Source: Bugula neritina
Taxonomy: Eukaryota; Bryozoa; Gymnolaemata; Cheilostomatida; Bugulidae
Length of the DNA: 64,000 bases
NCBI GenBank assembly: GCA_964035545.1
Contig: CAXIUT010000103.1
Coordinates: 434,001 to 498,000 of the forward strand
Direction of reading: 5' to 3'
Shown: positions 24,391-37,827 of the stretch, one piece after another
Position numbering within the stretch: position 1 is the stretch's first letter
Layout: each line of letters starts with the position of its first letter
Notes under the pieces: model-generated
Told to the model about the DNA's origin: nothing
What the model saw: only the letters and a program-made list of their open reading frames with translations
The model's database searches: none
Translations under genes and position numbers: made by a program

Positions 24391-25730
24391 TTGCATAAAA
24401 AAACTTATCAAGTATCTAAACACATGCAAGTGATGAGTTTGGAGATATTATTTAAAACTACAAAAGTTTCCATGCCGCTTGTAAATCAAAAGTGGACAAT
24501 TGCTGCAAACACCTCTTTTCATGGAATGACTCATTTATTTCTCATATGTTTGCAAAGGCATCTAAAATTAGTTATTGCTCTAGCAAAATAAAACACTGTG
24601 AAATGGCGCTGCAGATGAGCTTTCTCTTTTAATATGAAAACTGATGATTGAAGAGCAATATAGTCTACTAATAAATTGGGTTTCAGCAGTGACTCATCTC
24701 CACTGCCTGTAAACTATAAATCTTCAAATCGTATACTGTAGGCCCATGGTCCAACTCTAAAACAATAACACATTTCACATGAGTCAGGATTACTGGTTGT
24801 TAGAAGGGACAGGGGGGCAGGAGAGGGGAGGGGAAAATAAAACATCTAAATTTAATAGTAAAGGCGGGTGTACAATGCAAAGGTCTTCCAGCATCACTGA
24901 TATTTCCATAATAACTGCAAGGCGCAAGCTCCTGCTGATGGACAATATGACAGAAAAACTCTTTCAAATAAGTAAACTAATATTAGCCTGTGTCTGCTTC
25001 GTATAAACGCCAAGAACAAACTTTTAGGAAAGATAACTCCCACCACACCTATCTTGCAACCGGTGCTGGTGCAATGAAATTGAAGGGCTATGTTTCATAG
25101 TCCTATATTCAGCTAGTACTTCTAACTAGAAAGAAATAACATTGCCGGAAAAGTTGAAGAGGTGAAGCACTGTCGAGTTATGGCAAGTTAGATTCTCTAT
25201 ATGATATTATTTATCTGTCAAGAAAATATTATATTATATTTTATTCTACTCACTAGTACCAACAATGAATATTTTATCATTGTTTATGGCAGTCGTGAAT
25301 CTCAACAATGAATAATAATAATACGCATTGTCAATTTTCACAAAGTAGCAGTCTTCAGTCAGCCCTCTCTAGTTCAAGATGGGCATCACTATACACACAA
25401 GAGTTAAGAACTTTAATGAGTCCTGTCAGGTAACCAGCTCATTAAGTCTACACAGTTTGGTTGCAGACGTTTGCATTTGACATTAGGATTAAAGTGTTCA
25501 CTACATGGAGACTTCAACTTCAATTGTTAATCAACTTGTTTTGGATCTACTTGTCACATCTGGCTTACTCTCTCTGGTAGGTTTATTTCATTAACTTTCT
25601 AGACTGATTTTCTTAACTTTCTGAAGAGTTTGTTGTGATGCGAAATATATTGCCAAATATCTCATGGCAACGTGCCAATACAGTTAACACAGTAATTAAG
25701 CACTGGTGTCTTTGAAGCAGGCATCAAGTT
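24391..25730. repeat. Satellite unit 19: head H2, class Z variant (1,340 bp)
   Basis: Copy of unit 15, with the same T to A change at 24591 and the CTGTCGAG marker. Confidence 0.95.
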
Positions 25731-27080
25731 TTGCATAAAAAAACTTATCAAGTATCTAAACACATGCAAGTGATGAGTTTGGAGATATTATTTAAAACTA
25801 CAAAAGTTTCCATGCCGCTTGTAAATCAAAAGTGGACAATTGCTGCAAACACCTCTTTTCATGGAATGACTCATTTATTTCTCATATGTTTGCAAAGGCA
25901 TCTAAAATTAGTTTTTGCTCTAGCAAAATATAACACTGTGAAATGGCGCTGCAGATGAGCTTTCTCTTTGAATATGAAAACTGATGATTGAAGAGCAATA
26001 TAGTCTACTTACAAAATGGGTTTTAGCAGTGACTCATCTCCACTGCCTGTAAACTATAAAGCTTCAAATCGTATACTGTAGGCCCATGGGCCAACTCTAG
26101 AACAATAACACAATTCACATGAGTCAGGATTGCTGGTTGTTAGAGGGGACAGGGGGGGGGGCAGGAGAGGGGATGGGAAAATAAAACATCTAAATTCAAT
26201 AGTAAAAGCGGGTGTACAATGCAAAGGTCTTCCAGCATCACTGGTATTTCCATAATAACTGCAAGGCGCAAACTTTTGCTGATGGACAATCAGACAGAAA
26301 AACTCTTGCAAATAACAAAACTAATATTAGCCTGTGTCTGCTTCGTATAAACACCAAGAACAAAATTTTAGGAAAGATAACTCCCAACACACCTATCTTG
26401 CAACTGGTGCTGGTGCAAAGAAATTGAAGGGTTATGTTTCATAGTCATATATTCAGCTAGTACTTCTAACTGCAAAGGAGTAACATTGCAGAAAAAGGTG
26501 AAGATGTGAAGCACTGTAGATTTATGGTAAGTTATAATATGCATTTGATATTACTTATCTGTCCAGAAAACAATAATATTATATTATATTTTATTCTACT
26601 CAGTAGTACCAACAATGAATATTTTATCATTGTTTATGGCAATCGTGAATCTCAACAATGAATAATAATAATGTGCATTGTCAATTTTCACAAAATAGCA
26701 GTCTTCAGTCAGCCCTCTCTAGTTCAAGATGGGCATCACTATACACACAAGAGTTAAGAACTTTAATGAGTCCTGTCAGCTAACCAGCTCATGAAGTCTA
26801 CACAGTTTGGTTGCAGACGTTTGCATTTGACATTAGGACTAAAGTGTTGACTACATGGAGATTTCAACTTCAATTGTTAATCAACTTGTTTTGGATCTAC
26901 TTGTTACATCTGGCTTACTCTCTCTGGTAGGTTTATTTCATTAACTTTCTATACTGATTTTCTTAACTTTCTGAAGAGTTTGTTGTGATGCGAAATATAT
27001 TACCAAATATCTCATGGCAACGTGCCAATACAGTTAACACAGTAATTAAGCACTGGTGTCTTTGAAGCAGGCATCAAGTT
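25731..27080. repeat. Satellite unit 20: head H2, class Y, 10-G tract (1,350 bp)
   Basis: Copy of unit 16 at 5,378 bp. The ten-G run is kept, so the homopolymer did not change in this duplication. Confidence 0.95.
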
Positions 27081-28420
27081 TTGCATAAAAAAATTTATCA
27101 AGTATCTAAACACATGCAAGTGATGAGTTTGGAGATATTATTTAAAACTACAAAAGTTTCCATGCTGCGTGTAAATCAAAAGTGGACAAGTGCTGCAAAC
27201 ACCTCTTTTCATAGAATGACTCATTTATTTCTCATATGTTTGCAAAGGCATCTAAAATTAGTTATTGCTCTAGCAAAATATAACACTGTGAAATGGCGCT
27301 GCAGATGAGTTTTCTCTTTTAATATGAAAACTGATGATTGAAGAGCAATATAGTCTACTAATAAATTGGGTTTCAGCAGTGACTCATCTCCACTGCCTGT
27401 AAACTATAAATCTTCAAATCGTATACTGTAGGCCCATGGTCCAACTCTAAAACAATAACACATTTCACATGAGTCAGGATTACTGGTTGTTAGAAGGGAC
27501 AGGGGGGCAGGAGAGGGGAGGGGAAAATAAAACATCTAAATTTAATAGTAAAGGCGGGTGTACAATGCAAAGGTCTTCCAGCATCACTGATATTTCCATA
27601 ATAACTGCAAGGCGCAAGCTCCTGCTGATGGACAATATGACAGAAAAACTCTTTCAAATAAGTAAACTAATATTAGCCTGTGTCTGCTTCGTATAAACGC
27701 CAAGAACAAACTTTTAGGAAAGATAACTCCCACCACACCTATCTTGCAACCGGTGCTAGTGCAATGAAATTGAAGGGCTATGTTTCATAGTCCTATATTC
27801 AGCTAGTACTTCTAACTAGAAAGAAATAACATTGCCGGAAAAGTTGAAGAGGTGAAGCACTGTAGAGTTATGGCAAGTTAGATTCTCTATATGATATTAT
27901 TTATCTGTCAAGAAAATATTATATTATATTTTATTCTACTCACTAGTACCAACAATGAATATTTTATCATTGTTTATGGCAGTCGTGAATCTCAACAATG
28001 AATAATAATAATATGCATTGTCAATTTTCACAAAGTAGCAGTCTTCAGTCAGCCCTCTCTAGTTCAAGATGGGCATCACTATACACACAAGAGTTAAGAA
28101 CTTTAATGAGTCCTGTCAGGTAACCAGCTCATGAAGTCTACACAGTTTGGTTGCAGACGTTTGCATTTGACATTAGGATTAAAGTGTTCACTACATGGAG
28201 ACTTCAACTTCAATTGTTAATCAACTTGTTTTGGATCTACTTGTCACATCTGGCTTACGCTCTCTGGTAGGTTTATTTCATTAACTTTCTAGACTGATTT
28301 TCTTAACTTTCTGAAGAGTTTGTTGTGATGCGAAATATATTGCCAAATATCTCATGGCAACGTGCCAATACAGTTAACACAGTAATTAAGCACTGGTGTC
28401 TTTGAAGCAGGCATCAAGTT
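27081..28420. repeat. Satellite unit 21: head H3, class Z (1,340 bp)
   Basis: Third copy of the unit 13/17 type. Confidence 0.96.
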
Positions 28421-29768
28421 ATGCATAAAAATGTTCATCAAGTATCTAAACACATGCAAGTGATGAGTTTGGAGATATTATTTAAAACTACAAAAGTTTC
28501 CATGCCGCGTGTAAATCAAAAGTGGACAAGTGCTGCAAACACCTCTTTTCATAGAATGACTCATTTATTTCTCATATGTTTGCAAAGGCATCTAAAATTA
28601 GTTATTGCTCTAGCAAAATATAACACTGTGAAATGGCGCTGCAGATGAGCTTTCTCTTTTAATATGAAAACTGATGATTGAAGAGCAATATAGTCTACTA
28701 ATAAAATGGGTTTTAGCAGTGACTCATCTCCACTGCCTGTAAACTATAAAGCTTCAAATCGTATACTGTAGGCCCATGGGCCAACTCTAGCACAATAACA
28801 CAATTCACATGAGTCAGGATTGCTGGTTGTTAGAGGGGACAGGGGGGGCAGGAGAGGGGATGGGAAAATAAAACATCTAAATTCAATAGTAAAAGCCGGT
28901 GTACAATGCAAAGGTCTTCCAGCATCACTGGTATTTCCATAATAACTGCAAGGCGCAAACTTTTGCTGATGGACAATCAGACAGAAAAACTCTTGCAAAT
29001 AACAAAACTAATATTAGCCTGTGTCTGCTTCGTATAAACACCAAGAACAAAATTTTAGGATAGATAACTCCCAACACACCTATCTTGCAACTGGTGCTGG
29101 TGCAAAGAAATTGAAGGGTTATGTTTCATAGTCATATATTCAGCTAGTACTTCTAACTGCAAAGGAGTAACATTGCAGAAAAAGGTGAAGATGTGAAGCA
29201 CTGTAGATTTATGGTAAGTTATAATATGCATTTGATATTACTTATCTGTCCAGAAAACAATAATATTATATTATATTTTATTCTACTCAGTAGTACCAAC
29301 AATGAATATTTTATCATTGTTTATGGCAGTCGTGAATCTCAACAATGAATAATAATAATATGCATTGTCAATTTTCACAAAGTAGCAGTCTTCAGTCAGC
29401 CCTCTCTAGTTCAAGATGGGCATCACTATACACACAAGAGTTAAGAACTTTAATGAGTCCTGTCAGCTAACCAGCTCATGAAGTCTACACAGTTTGATTG
29501 CAGGCGTTTGCATTTGACATTAGGACTAAAGTGTTGACTACATGGAGATTTCAACTTCAATTGTTAATCAACTAATTGTTTTGGATCTACTTGTTACATC
29601 TGGCTTACTCTTTCTGGTAGGTTTATTTCATTAACTTTCTAGACTGATTTTCTTAACTTTCTGAAGAGTTTGTTGTGATGCGAAATATTACCAAATATCT
29701 CATGGCAACATGCCAATACAGTTAACACAGTAATTAAGCACTGGTGTCTTTGAAGCAGGCATCAAGTT
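28421..29768. repeat. Satellite unit 22: head H1, chimera Y to X (1,348 bp)
   Basis: Third copy of the unit 14/18 chimera. It has one private change, T at 29061 (GGATAGATAAC instead of GGAAAGATAAC). Confidence 0.95.
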
Positions 29769-31108
29769 TTGCATAAAAAAACTTATCAAGTATCTAAACA
29801 CATGCAAGTGATGAGTTTGGAGATATTATTTAAAACTACAAAAGTTTCCATGCCGCTTGTAAATCAAAAGTGGACAATTGCTGCAAACACCTCTTTTCAT
29901 GGAATGACTCATTTATTTCTCATATGTTTGCAAAGGCATCTAAAATTAGTTATTGCTCTAGCAAAATAAAACACTGTGAAATGGCGCTGCAGATGAGCTT
30001 TCTCTTTTAATATGAAAACTGATGATTGAAGAGCAATATAGTCTACTAATAAATTGGGTTTCAGCAGTGACTCATCTCCACTGCCTGTAAACTATAAATC
30101 TTCAAATCGTATACTGTAGGCCCATGGTCCAACTCTAAAACAATAACACATTTCACATGAGTCAGGATTACTGGTTGTTAGAAGGGACAGGGGGGCAGGA
30201 GAGGGGAGGGGAAAATAAAACATCTAAATTTAATAGTAAAGGCGGGTGTACAATGCAAAGGTCTTCCAGCATCACTGATATTTCCATAATAACTGCAAGG
30301 CGCAAGCTCCTGCTGATGGACAATATGACAGAAAAACTCTTTCAAATAAGTAAACTAATATTAGCCTGTGTCTGCTTCGTATAAACGCCAAGAACAAACT
30401 TTTAGGAAAGATAACTCCCACCACACCTATCTTGCAACCGGTGCTGGTGCAATGAAATTGAAGGGCTATGTTTCATAGTCCTATATTCAGCTAGTACTTC
30501 TAACTAGAAAGAAATAACATTGCCGGAAAAGTTGAAGAGGTGAAGCACTGTCGAGTTATGGCAAGTTAGATTCTCTATATGATATTATTTATCTGTCAAG
30601 AAAATATTATATTATATTTTATTCTACTCACTAGTACCAACAATGAATATTTTATCATTGTTTATGGCAGTCGTGAATCTCAACAATGAATAATAATAAT
30701 ACGCATTGTCAATTTTCACAAAGTAGCAGTCTTCAGTCAGCCCTCTCTAGTTCAAGATGGGCATCACTATACACACAAGAGTTAAGAACTTTAATGAGTC
30801 CTGTCAGGTAACCAGCTCATTAAGTCTACACAGTTTGGTTGCAGACGTTTGCATTTGACATTAGGATTAAAGTGTTCACTACATGGAGACTTCAACTTCA
30901 ATTGTTAATCAACTTGTTTTGGATCTACTTGTCACATCTGGCTTACTCTCTCTGGTAGGTTTATTTCATTAACTTTCTAGACTGATTTTCTTAACTTTCT
31001 GAAGAGTTTGTTGTGATGCGAAATATATTGCCAAATATCTCATGGCAACGTGCCAATACAGTTAACACAGTAATTAAGCACTGGTGTCTTTGAAGCAGGC
31101 ATCAAGTT
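29769..31108. repeat. Satellite unit 23: head H2, class Z variant (1,340 bp)
   Basis: Third copy of the unit 15/19 type. The tetramer register ends just after it, where the next unit starts with H1 (ATG) instead of H2 (TTG). Confidence 0.95.
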
Positions 31109-32454
31109 ATGCATAAAAATGTTCATCAAGTATCTAAACACATGCAAGTGATGAGTTTGGAGATATTATTTAAAACTACAAAAGTTTCCATGCCGCGTGT
31201 AAATCAAAAGTGGACAAGTGCTGCAAACACCTCTTTTCATAGAATGACTCATTTATTTCTCATATGTTTGCAAAGGCATCTAAAATTAGTTATTGCTCTA
31301 GCAAAATATAACACTGTGAAATGGCGCTGCAGATGAGCTTTCTCTTTTAATATGAAAACTGATGATTGAAGAGCAAAATAGTCTACTAATAAAATGGGTT
31401 TTAGCAGTGACTCATCTCCACTGCCTGTAAACTATAAAGCTTCAAATCGTATACTGTAGGCCCATGGGCCAACTCTAGCACAATAACACAATTCACATGA
31501 GTCAGGATTGCTGGTTGTTAGAGGGGACAGGGGGGGCAGGAGAGGGGATGGGAAAATAAAACATCTAAATTCAATAGTAAAAGCGGGTGTACAATGCAAA
31601 GGTCTTCCAGCATCACTGGTATTTCCATAATAACTGCAAGGCCAAACTTTTGCTGATGGACAATCAGACAGAAAAACTCTTGCAAATAACAAAACTAATA
31701 TTAGCCTGTGTCTGCTTCTTATAAACACAAAGAACAAAATTTTGGGAAAGATAACTCCCAACACACCTATCTTGCAACTGGTGCTGGTGCAATGAAATTG
31801 AAGGGTTATGTTTCATAGTCATATTTTCAACTAGTACTTCTAACTGCAAAGAAATAACATTGCAGAAAAAAGTGAAGATGTGAAGCACTGTAGATTTATG
31901 GTAAGTTATAATATGCATTTGATATTATTTATTTGTCCAGAAAATAATATTATATTATATTTTATTCTACTCAGTAGTACCAACAATGAATATTTTATCA
32001 TTGTTTATGGCAGTCGTGAATCTCAACAATGAATAATAATAATATGCATTGTCAATTTTCACAAAGTAGCAGTCTTCAGTCAGCCCTCTCTAGTTCAAGA
32101 TGGGCATCACTATACACACAAGAGTTAAGAACTTTAATGAGTCCTGTCAGCTAACCAGCTCATGAAGTCTACACAGTTTGATTGCAGGCGTTTGCATTTG
32201 ACATTAGGACTAAAGTGTTGACTACATGGAGATTTCAACTTCAATTGTTAATCAACTAATTGTTTTGGATCTACTTGTTACATCTGGCTTACTCTTTCTG
32301 GTAGGTTTATTTCATTAACTTTCTAGACTGATTTTCTTAACTTTCTGAAGAGTTTGTTGTGATGCGAAATATATTGCCAAATATCTCATGGCAACGTGCC
32401 AATACAGTTAACACAGTAATTAAGCACTGGTGTCTTTGAAGCAGGCATCAAGTT
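31109..32454. repeat. Satellite unit 24: head H1, class X (1,346 bp)
   Basis: X body with AAGCGGGTG instead of AAGCCGGTG and a private A at 31377. Its end reverts to ATATTGCCAAAT and CAACGTGCC, so the X type stops near 32365. Confidence 0.94.
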
Positions 32455-33799
32455 ATGCATAAAAATGTTCATCAAGTATCTAAACACATGCAAGTGATGA
32501 GTTTGGAGATATTATTTAAAACTACAAAAGTTTCCATGCCGCGTGTAAATCAAAAGTGGACAAGTGCTGCAAACACCTCTTTTCATAGAATGACTCATTT
32601 ATTTCTCATATGTTTGCAAAGGCATCTAAAATTAGTTATTGCTCTAGCAAAATATAACACTGTGAAATGGCGCTGCAGATGAGCTTTCTCTTTTAATATG
32701 AAAACTGATGATTGAAGAGCAATATAGTCTACTAACAAAATGGGTTTTAGCAGTGACTCATCTCCACTGCCTGTAAACTATAAAGCTTCAAATCGTATAC
32801 TGTAGGCCCATGGGCCAACTCTAGAACAATAACACAATTCACATGAGTCAGGATTGCTGGTTGTTAGAGGGGACAGGGGGGGGCAGGAGAGGGGATGGGA
32901 AAATAAAACATCTAAATTCAATAGTAAAAGCGGGTGTACAATGCAAAGGTCTTCCAGCATCACTGGTATTTCCATAATAACTGCAAGGCCAAACTTTTGC
33001 TGATGGACAATCAGACAGAAAAACTCTTGCAAATAACAAAACAAATATTAGCCTGTGTCTGCTTCTTATAAACACAAAGAACAAAATTTTGGGAAAGATA
33101 ACTCCCAACACACCTATCTTGCAACTGGTGCTGGTGCAATGAAATTGAAGGGTTATGTTTCATAGTCATATTTTCAACTAGTACTTCTAACTGCAAAGAA
33201 ATAACATTGCAGAAAAAAGTGAAGATGTGAAGCACTGTAGATTTATGGTAAGTTCTAATATGCATTTGATATTATTTATTTGTCCAGAAAATAATATTAT
33301 ATTATATTTTATTCTACTCAGTAGTACCAACAATGAATATTTTATCATTGTTTATGGCAGTCGTGAATCTCAACAATGAATAATAATAATATGCATTGTC
33401 AATTTTCACAAAGTAGCAGTCTTCAGTCAGCCCTCTCTAGTTCAAGATGGGTATCACTATACACACAAGAGTTAAGAACTTTAATGAGTCCTGTCAGCTA
33501 ACCAGCTCATGAAGTCTACACAGTTTGATTGCAGGCGTTTGCATTTGACATTAGGACTAAAGTGTTGACTACATGGAGATTTCAACTTCAATTGTTAATC
33601 AACTAATTGTTTTGGATCTACTTGTTACATCTGGCTTACTCTTTCTGGTAGGTTTATTTCATTAACTTTCTAGACTGATTTTCTTAACTTTCTGAAGAGT
33701 TTGTTGTGATGCGAAATATTACCAAATATCTCATGGCAACATGCCAATACAGTTAACACAGTAATTAAGCACTGGTGTCTTTGAAGCAGGCATCAAGTT
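32455..33799. repeat. Satellite unit 25: head H1, class X, 8-G tract (1,345 bp)
   Basis: It has CTAACAAAATGG and TCTAGAACAAT. Private A at 33043, C at 33255 and GGGTATCAC recur in unit 28 exactly 4,028 bp on. Confidence 0.94.
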
Positions 33800-35138
33800 T
33801 TGCATAAAAAAATTTATCAAGTATCTAAACACATGCAAGTGATGAGTTTGGAGATATTATTTAAAACTACAAAAGTTTCCATGCCGCTTGTAAATCAAAA
33901 GTGGACAATTGCTGCAAACACCTCTTTTCATGGAATGACTCATTTATTTCTCATATGTTTGCAAAAGCATCTAAAATTAGTTTTTGCTCTAGCAAAATAT
34001 AACACTGTGAAATGGCGCTGCAGATGAGCTTTCTCTTTTAATATGAAAACTGATGATTGAAGAGCAATATAGTCTACTAACAAAATGGGTTTTAGCAGTG
34101 ACTCATCTCCACTGCCTGTAAACTATAAAGCTTCAAATCGTATACTGCAGGCCCATGGGCCAACTCTAGAACAATAACACAATTCACATGAGTCAGGATT
34201 ACTGGTTGTTAGAGGGGACAGGGGGGCAGGAGAGGGGATGGGAAAATAAAACATCTAAATTCAATAGTAAAGGCGGGTGTACAATGCAAAGGTCTTCCAG
34301 CATCACTGGTATTTCCATAATAACTGCAAGGCCAAACTTTTGCTGATGGACAATCAGACAGAAAAACTCTTGCAAATAACAAAACTAATATTAGCCTGTG
34401 TCTGCTTCGTATAAACACAAAGAACAAAATTTTGGGAAAGATAACTCCCAACACACCTATCTTGCAACCGGTGCTGGTGCAATGAAATTGAAGGGCTATG
34501 TTTCATAGTCCTATATTCAGCTAGTACTTCTAACTAGAAAGAAATAACATTGCCGGAAAAGTTGAAGAGGTGAAGCACTGTAGAGTTATGGCAAGTTAGA
34601 TTCTCTATATGATATTATTTATCTGTCAAGAAAATATTATATTATATTTTATTCTACTCACTAGTACCAACAATGAATATTTTATCATTGTTTATGGCAG
34701 TCGTGAATCTCAACAATGAATAATAATAATACGCATTGTCAATTTTCACAAAGTAGCAGTCTTCAGTCAGCCCTCTCTAGTTCAAGATGGGCATCACTAT
34801 ACACACAAGAGTTAAGAACTTTAATGAGTCCTGTCAGGTAACCAGCTCATGAAGTCTACACAGTTTGGTTGCAGACGTTTGCATTTGACATTAGGATTAA
34901 AGTGTTCACTACATGGAGACTTCAACTTCAATTGTTAATCAACTTGTTTTGGATCTACTTGTCACATCTGGCTTACTCTCTCTGGTAGGTTTATTTCATT
35001 AACTTTCTAGACTGATTTTCTTAACTTTCTGAAGAGTTTGTTGTGATGCGAAATATATTGCCAAATATCTCATGGCAACGTGCCAATACAGTTAACACAG
35101 TAATTAAGCACTGGTGTCTTTGAAGCAGGCATCAAGTT
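33800..35138. repeat. Satellite unit 26: head H4, chimera X to Z (1,339 bp)
   Basis: X-like middle (GGCCAAAC, ACACAAAGAAC, TTTTGGG), then a Z tail from CAACCGG near 34466 onward. It also has CAAAAGCATC, CTGCAGGCCC and a 6-G tract. Confidence 0.94.
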
Positions 35139-36483
35139 ATGCATAAAAATGTTCATCAAGTATCTAAACACATGCAAGTGATGAGTTTGGAGACATTATT
35201 TAAAACTACAAAAGTTTCCATGCCGCGTGTAAATCAAAAGTGGACAAGTGCTGCAAACACCTCTTTTCATAGAATGACTCATTTATTTCTCATATGTTTG
35301 CAAAGGCATCTAAAATTAGTTATTGCTCTAGCAAAATATAACACTGTGAAATGGCGCTGCAGATGAGCTTTCTCTTTTAATATGAAAACTGATGATTGAA
35401 GAGCAATATAGTCTACTAATAAAATGGGTTTCAGCAGTGACTCATCTCCACTGCCTGTAAACTATAAAGCTCCAAATCGTATACTGTAGGCCCATGGGCC
35501 AACTCTAGAACAATAACACAATTCACATGAGTCAGGATTGCTGGTTGTTAGAGGGGGCAGGGGGCAGGAGAGGGGATGGGAAAATAAAACATCTAAATTC
35601 AATAGTAAAGGCGGGTGTACAATGCAAAGGTCTTCCAGCATCACTGGTATTTCCATAATAACTGCAAGGCGCAAACTTTTGCTGATGGACAATCAGACAG
35701 AAAAACTCTTGCAAATAACAAAACTAATATTAGCCTGTGTCTGCTTCGTATAAACACCAAGAACAGTATTTTAGGAAAGATAACTCCCAACACACCGATC
35801 TTGCAACTGGTGCTGGTGCAAAGAAATTGAAGGGTTATGTTTCATAGTCATATATTCAGCTAGTACTTCTAACTGCAAAGGAGTAACATTGCAGAAAAAG
35901 GTGAAGATGTGAAGCACTGTAGATTTATGGTAAGTTATAATATGCATTTGATATTACTTATCTGTCCAGAAAACAATAATATTATATTATATTTTATTCT
36001 ACTCAGTAGTACCAACAATGAATATTTTATCATTGTTTATGGCAATCGTGAATCTCAACAATGAATAATAATAATGTGCATTGTCAATTTTCACAAAATA
36101 GCAGTCTTCAGTCAGCCCTCTCTAGTTCAAGATGGGCATCACTATACACACAAGAGTTAAGAACTTTAATGAGTCCTGTCAGCTAACCAGCTCATGAAGT
36201 CTACACAGTTTGGTTGCAGACGTTTGCATTTGACATTAGGACTAAAGTGTTGACTACATGGAGATTTCAACTTCAATTGTTAATCAACTTGTTTTGGATC
36301 TACTTGTTACATCTGGCTTACTCTCTCTGGTAGGTTTATTTCATTAACTTTCTAGACTAATTTTCTTAACTTTCTGAAGAGTTTGTTGTGATGCGAAATA
36401 TATTGCCAAATATCTCATGGCAACGTGCCAATACAGTTAACACAGTAATTAAGCACTGGTGTCTTTGAAGCAGGCATCAAGTT
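35139..36483. repeat. Satellite unit 27: head H1, class Y (1,345 bp)
   Basis: GAGACATTATT and AGCTCCAAATC are shared with unit 30. The G-tract form is GAGGGGGCAGGGGGCAGG. Private changes are GT at 35766-35767 and G at 35797. The end has TAGACTAATT. Confidence 0.94.
35553..35580 (+). other. Putative G-quadruplex, GGGGGCAGGGGG form
   Basis: G-runs of 5, 5, 4 and 3 with a two-base first loop CA. The same form is in units 30, 35, 38 and 48. It is one of four distinct tract designs in the array. Confidence 0.78.
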
Positions 36484-37827
36484 ATGCATAAAAATGTTCA
36501 TCAAGTATCTAAACACATGCAAGTGATGAGTTTGGAGATATTATTTAAAACTACAAAAGTTTCCATGCCGCGTGTAAATCAAAAGTGGACAAGTGCTGCA
36601 AACACCTCTTTTCATAGAATGACTCATTTATTTCTCATATGTTTGCAAAGGCATCTAAAATTAGTTATTGCTCTAGCAAAATATAACACTGTGAAATGGC
36701 GCTGCAGATGAGCTTTCTCTTTTAATATGAAAACTGATGATTGAAGAGCAATATAGTCTACTAATAAAATGGGTTTTAGCAGTGACTCATCTCCACTGCC
36801 TGTAAACTATAAAGCTTCAAATCGTATACTGTAGGCCCATGGGCCAACTCTAGCACAATAACACAATTCACATGAGTCAGGATTGCTGGTTGTTAGAGGG
36901 GACAGGGGGGGCAGGAGAGGGGATGGGAAAATAAAACATCTAAATTCAATAGTAAAAGCGGGTGTACAATGCAAAGGTCTTCCAGCATCACTGGTATTTC
37001 CATAATAACTGCAAGGCCAAACTTTTGCTGATGGACAATCAGACAGAAAAACTCTTGCAAATAACAAAACAAATATTAGCCTGTGTCTGCTTCTTATAAA
37101 CACAAAGAACAAAATTTTGGGAAAGATAACTCCCAACACACCTATCTTGCAACTGGTGCTGGTGCAATGAAATTGAAGGGTTATGTTTCATAGTCATATT
37201 TTCAACTAGTACTTCTAACTGCAAAGAAATAACATTGCAGAAAAAAGTGAAGATGTGAAGCACTGTAGATTTATGGTAAGTTCTAATATGCATTTGATAT
37301 TATTTATTTGTCCAGAAAATAATATTATATTATATTTTATTCTACTCAGTAGTACCAACAATGAATATTTTATCATTGTTTATGGCAGTCGTGAATCTCA
37401 ACAATGAATAATAATAATATGCATTGTCAATTTTCACAAAGTAGCAGTCTTCAGTCAGCCCTCTCTAGTTCAAGATGGGTATCACTATACACACAAGAGT
37501 TAAGAACTTTAATGAGTCCTGTCAGCTAACCAGCTCATGAAGTCTACACAGTTTGATTGCAGGCGTTTGCATTTGACATTAGGACTAAAGTGTTGACTAC
37601 ATGGAGATTTCAACTTCAATTGTTAATCAACTAATTGTTTTGGATCTACTTGTTACATCTGGCTTACTCTTTCTGGTAGGTTTATTTCATTAACTTTCTA
37701 GACTGATTTTCTTAACTTTCTGAAGAGTTTGTTGTGATGCGAAATATTACCAAATATCTCATGGCAACATGCCAATACAGTTAACACAGTAATTAAGCAC
37801 TGGTGTCTTTGAAGCAGGCATCAAGTT
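36484..37827. repeat. Satellite unit 28: head H1, class X (1,344 bp)
   Basis: X body sharing private A (37071), C (37283) and GGGTATCAC with unit 25. It differs from unit 25 in the 7-G tract and the TCTAGCACAAT head-side markers. Confidence 0.94.

Larger units (their letters stand above)
15100..31106. repeat. Tetramer higher-order repeat, 5,378 bp, nearly three copies
   Basis: Anchors 16325, 21703 and 27081 are spaced exactly 5,378 bp, as are 17665/23043/28421 and 19013/24391/29769. The order is H3/Z, Y-X chimera, H2/Z variant, long-G Y. The left limit is inside the head of unit 12, and the right limit is the H2 to H1 change at 31107. The length is 2.98 periods. Confidence 0.93.
32930..35980. 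repeat. Trimer-spaced block B, copy 1 (offset 4,028 bp)
   Basis: The stretch from mid unit 25 through unit 26 to mid unit 27 matches 36958-40006. Shared private bases include 33043/37071 and 33255/37283. Limits are approximate. Confidence 0.88.
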
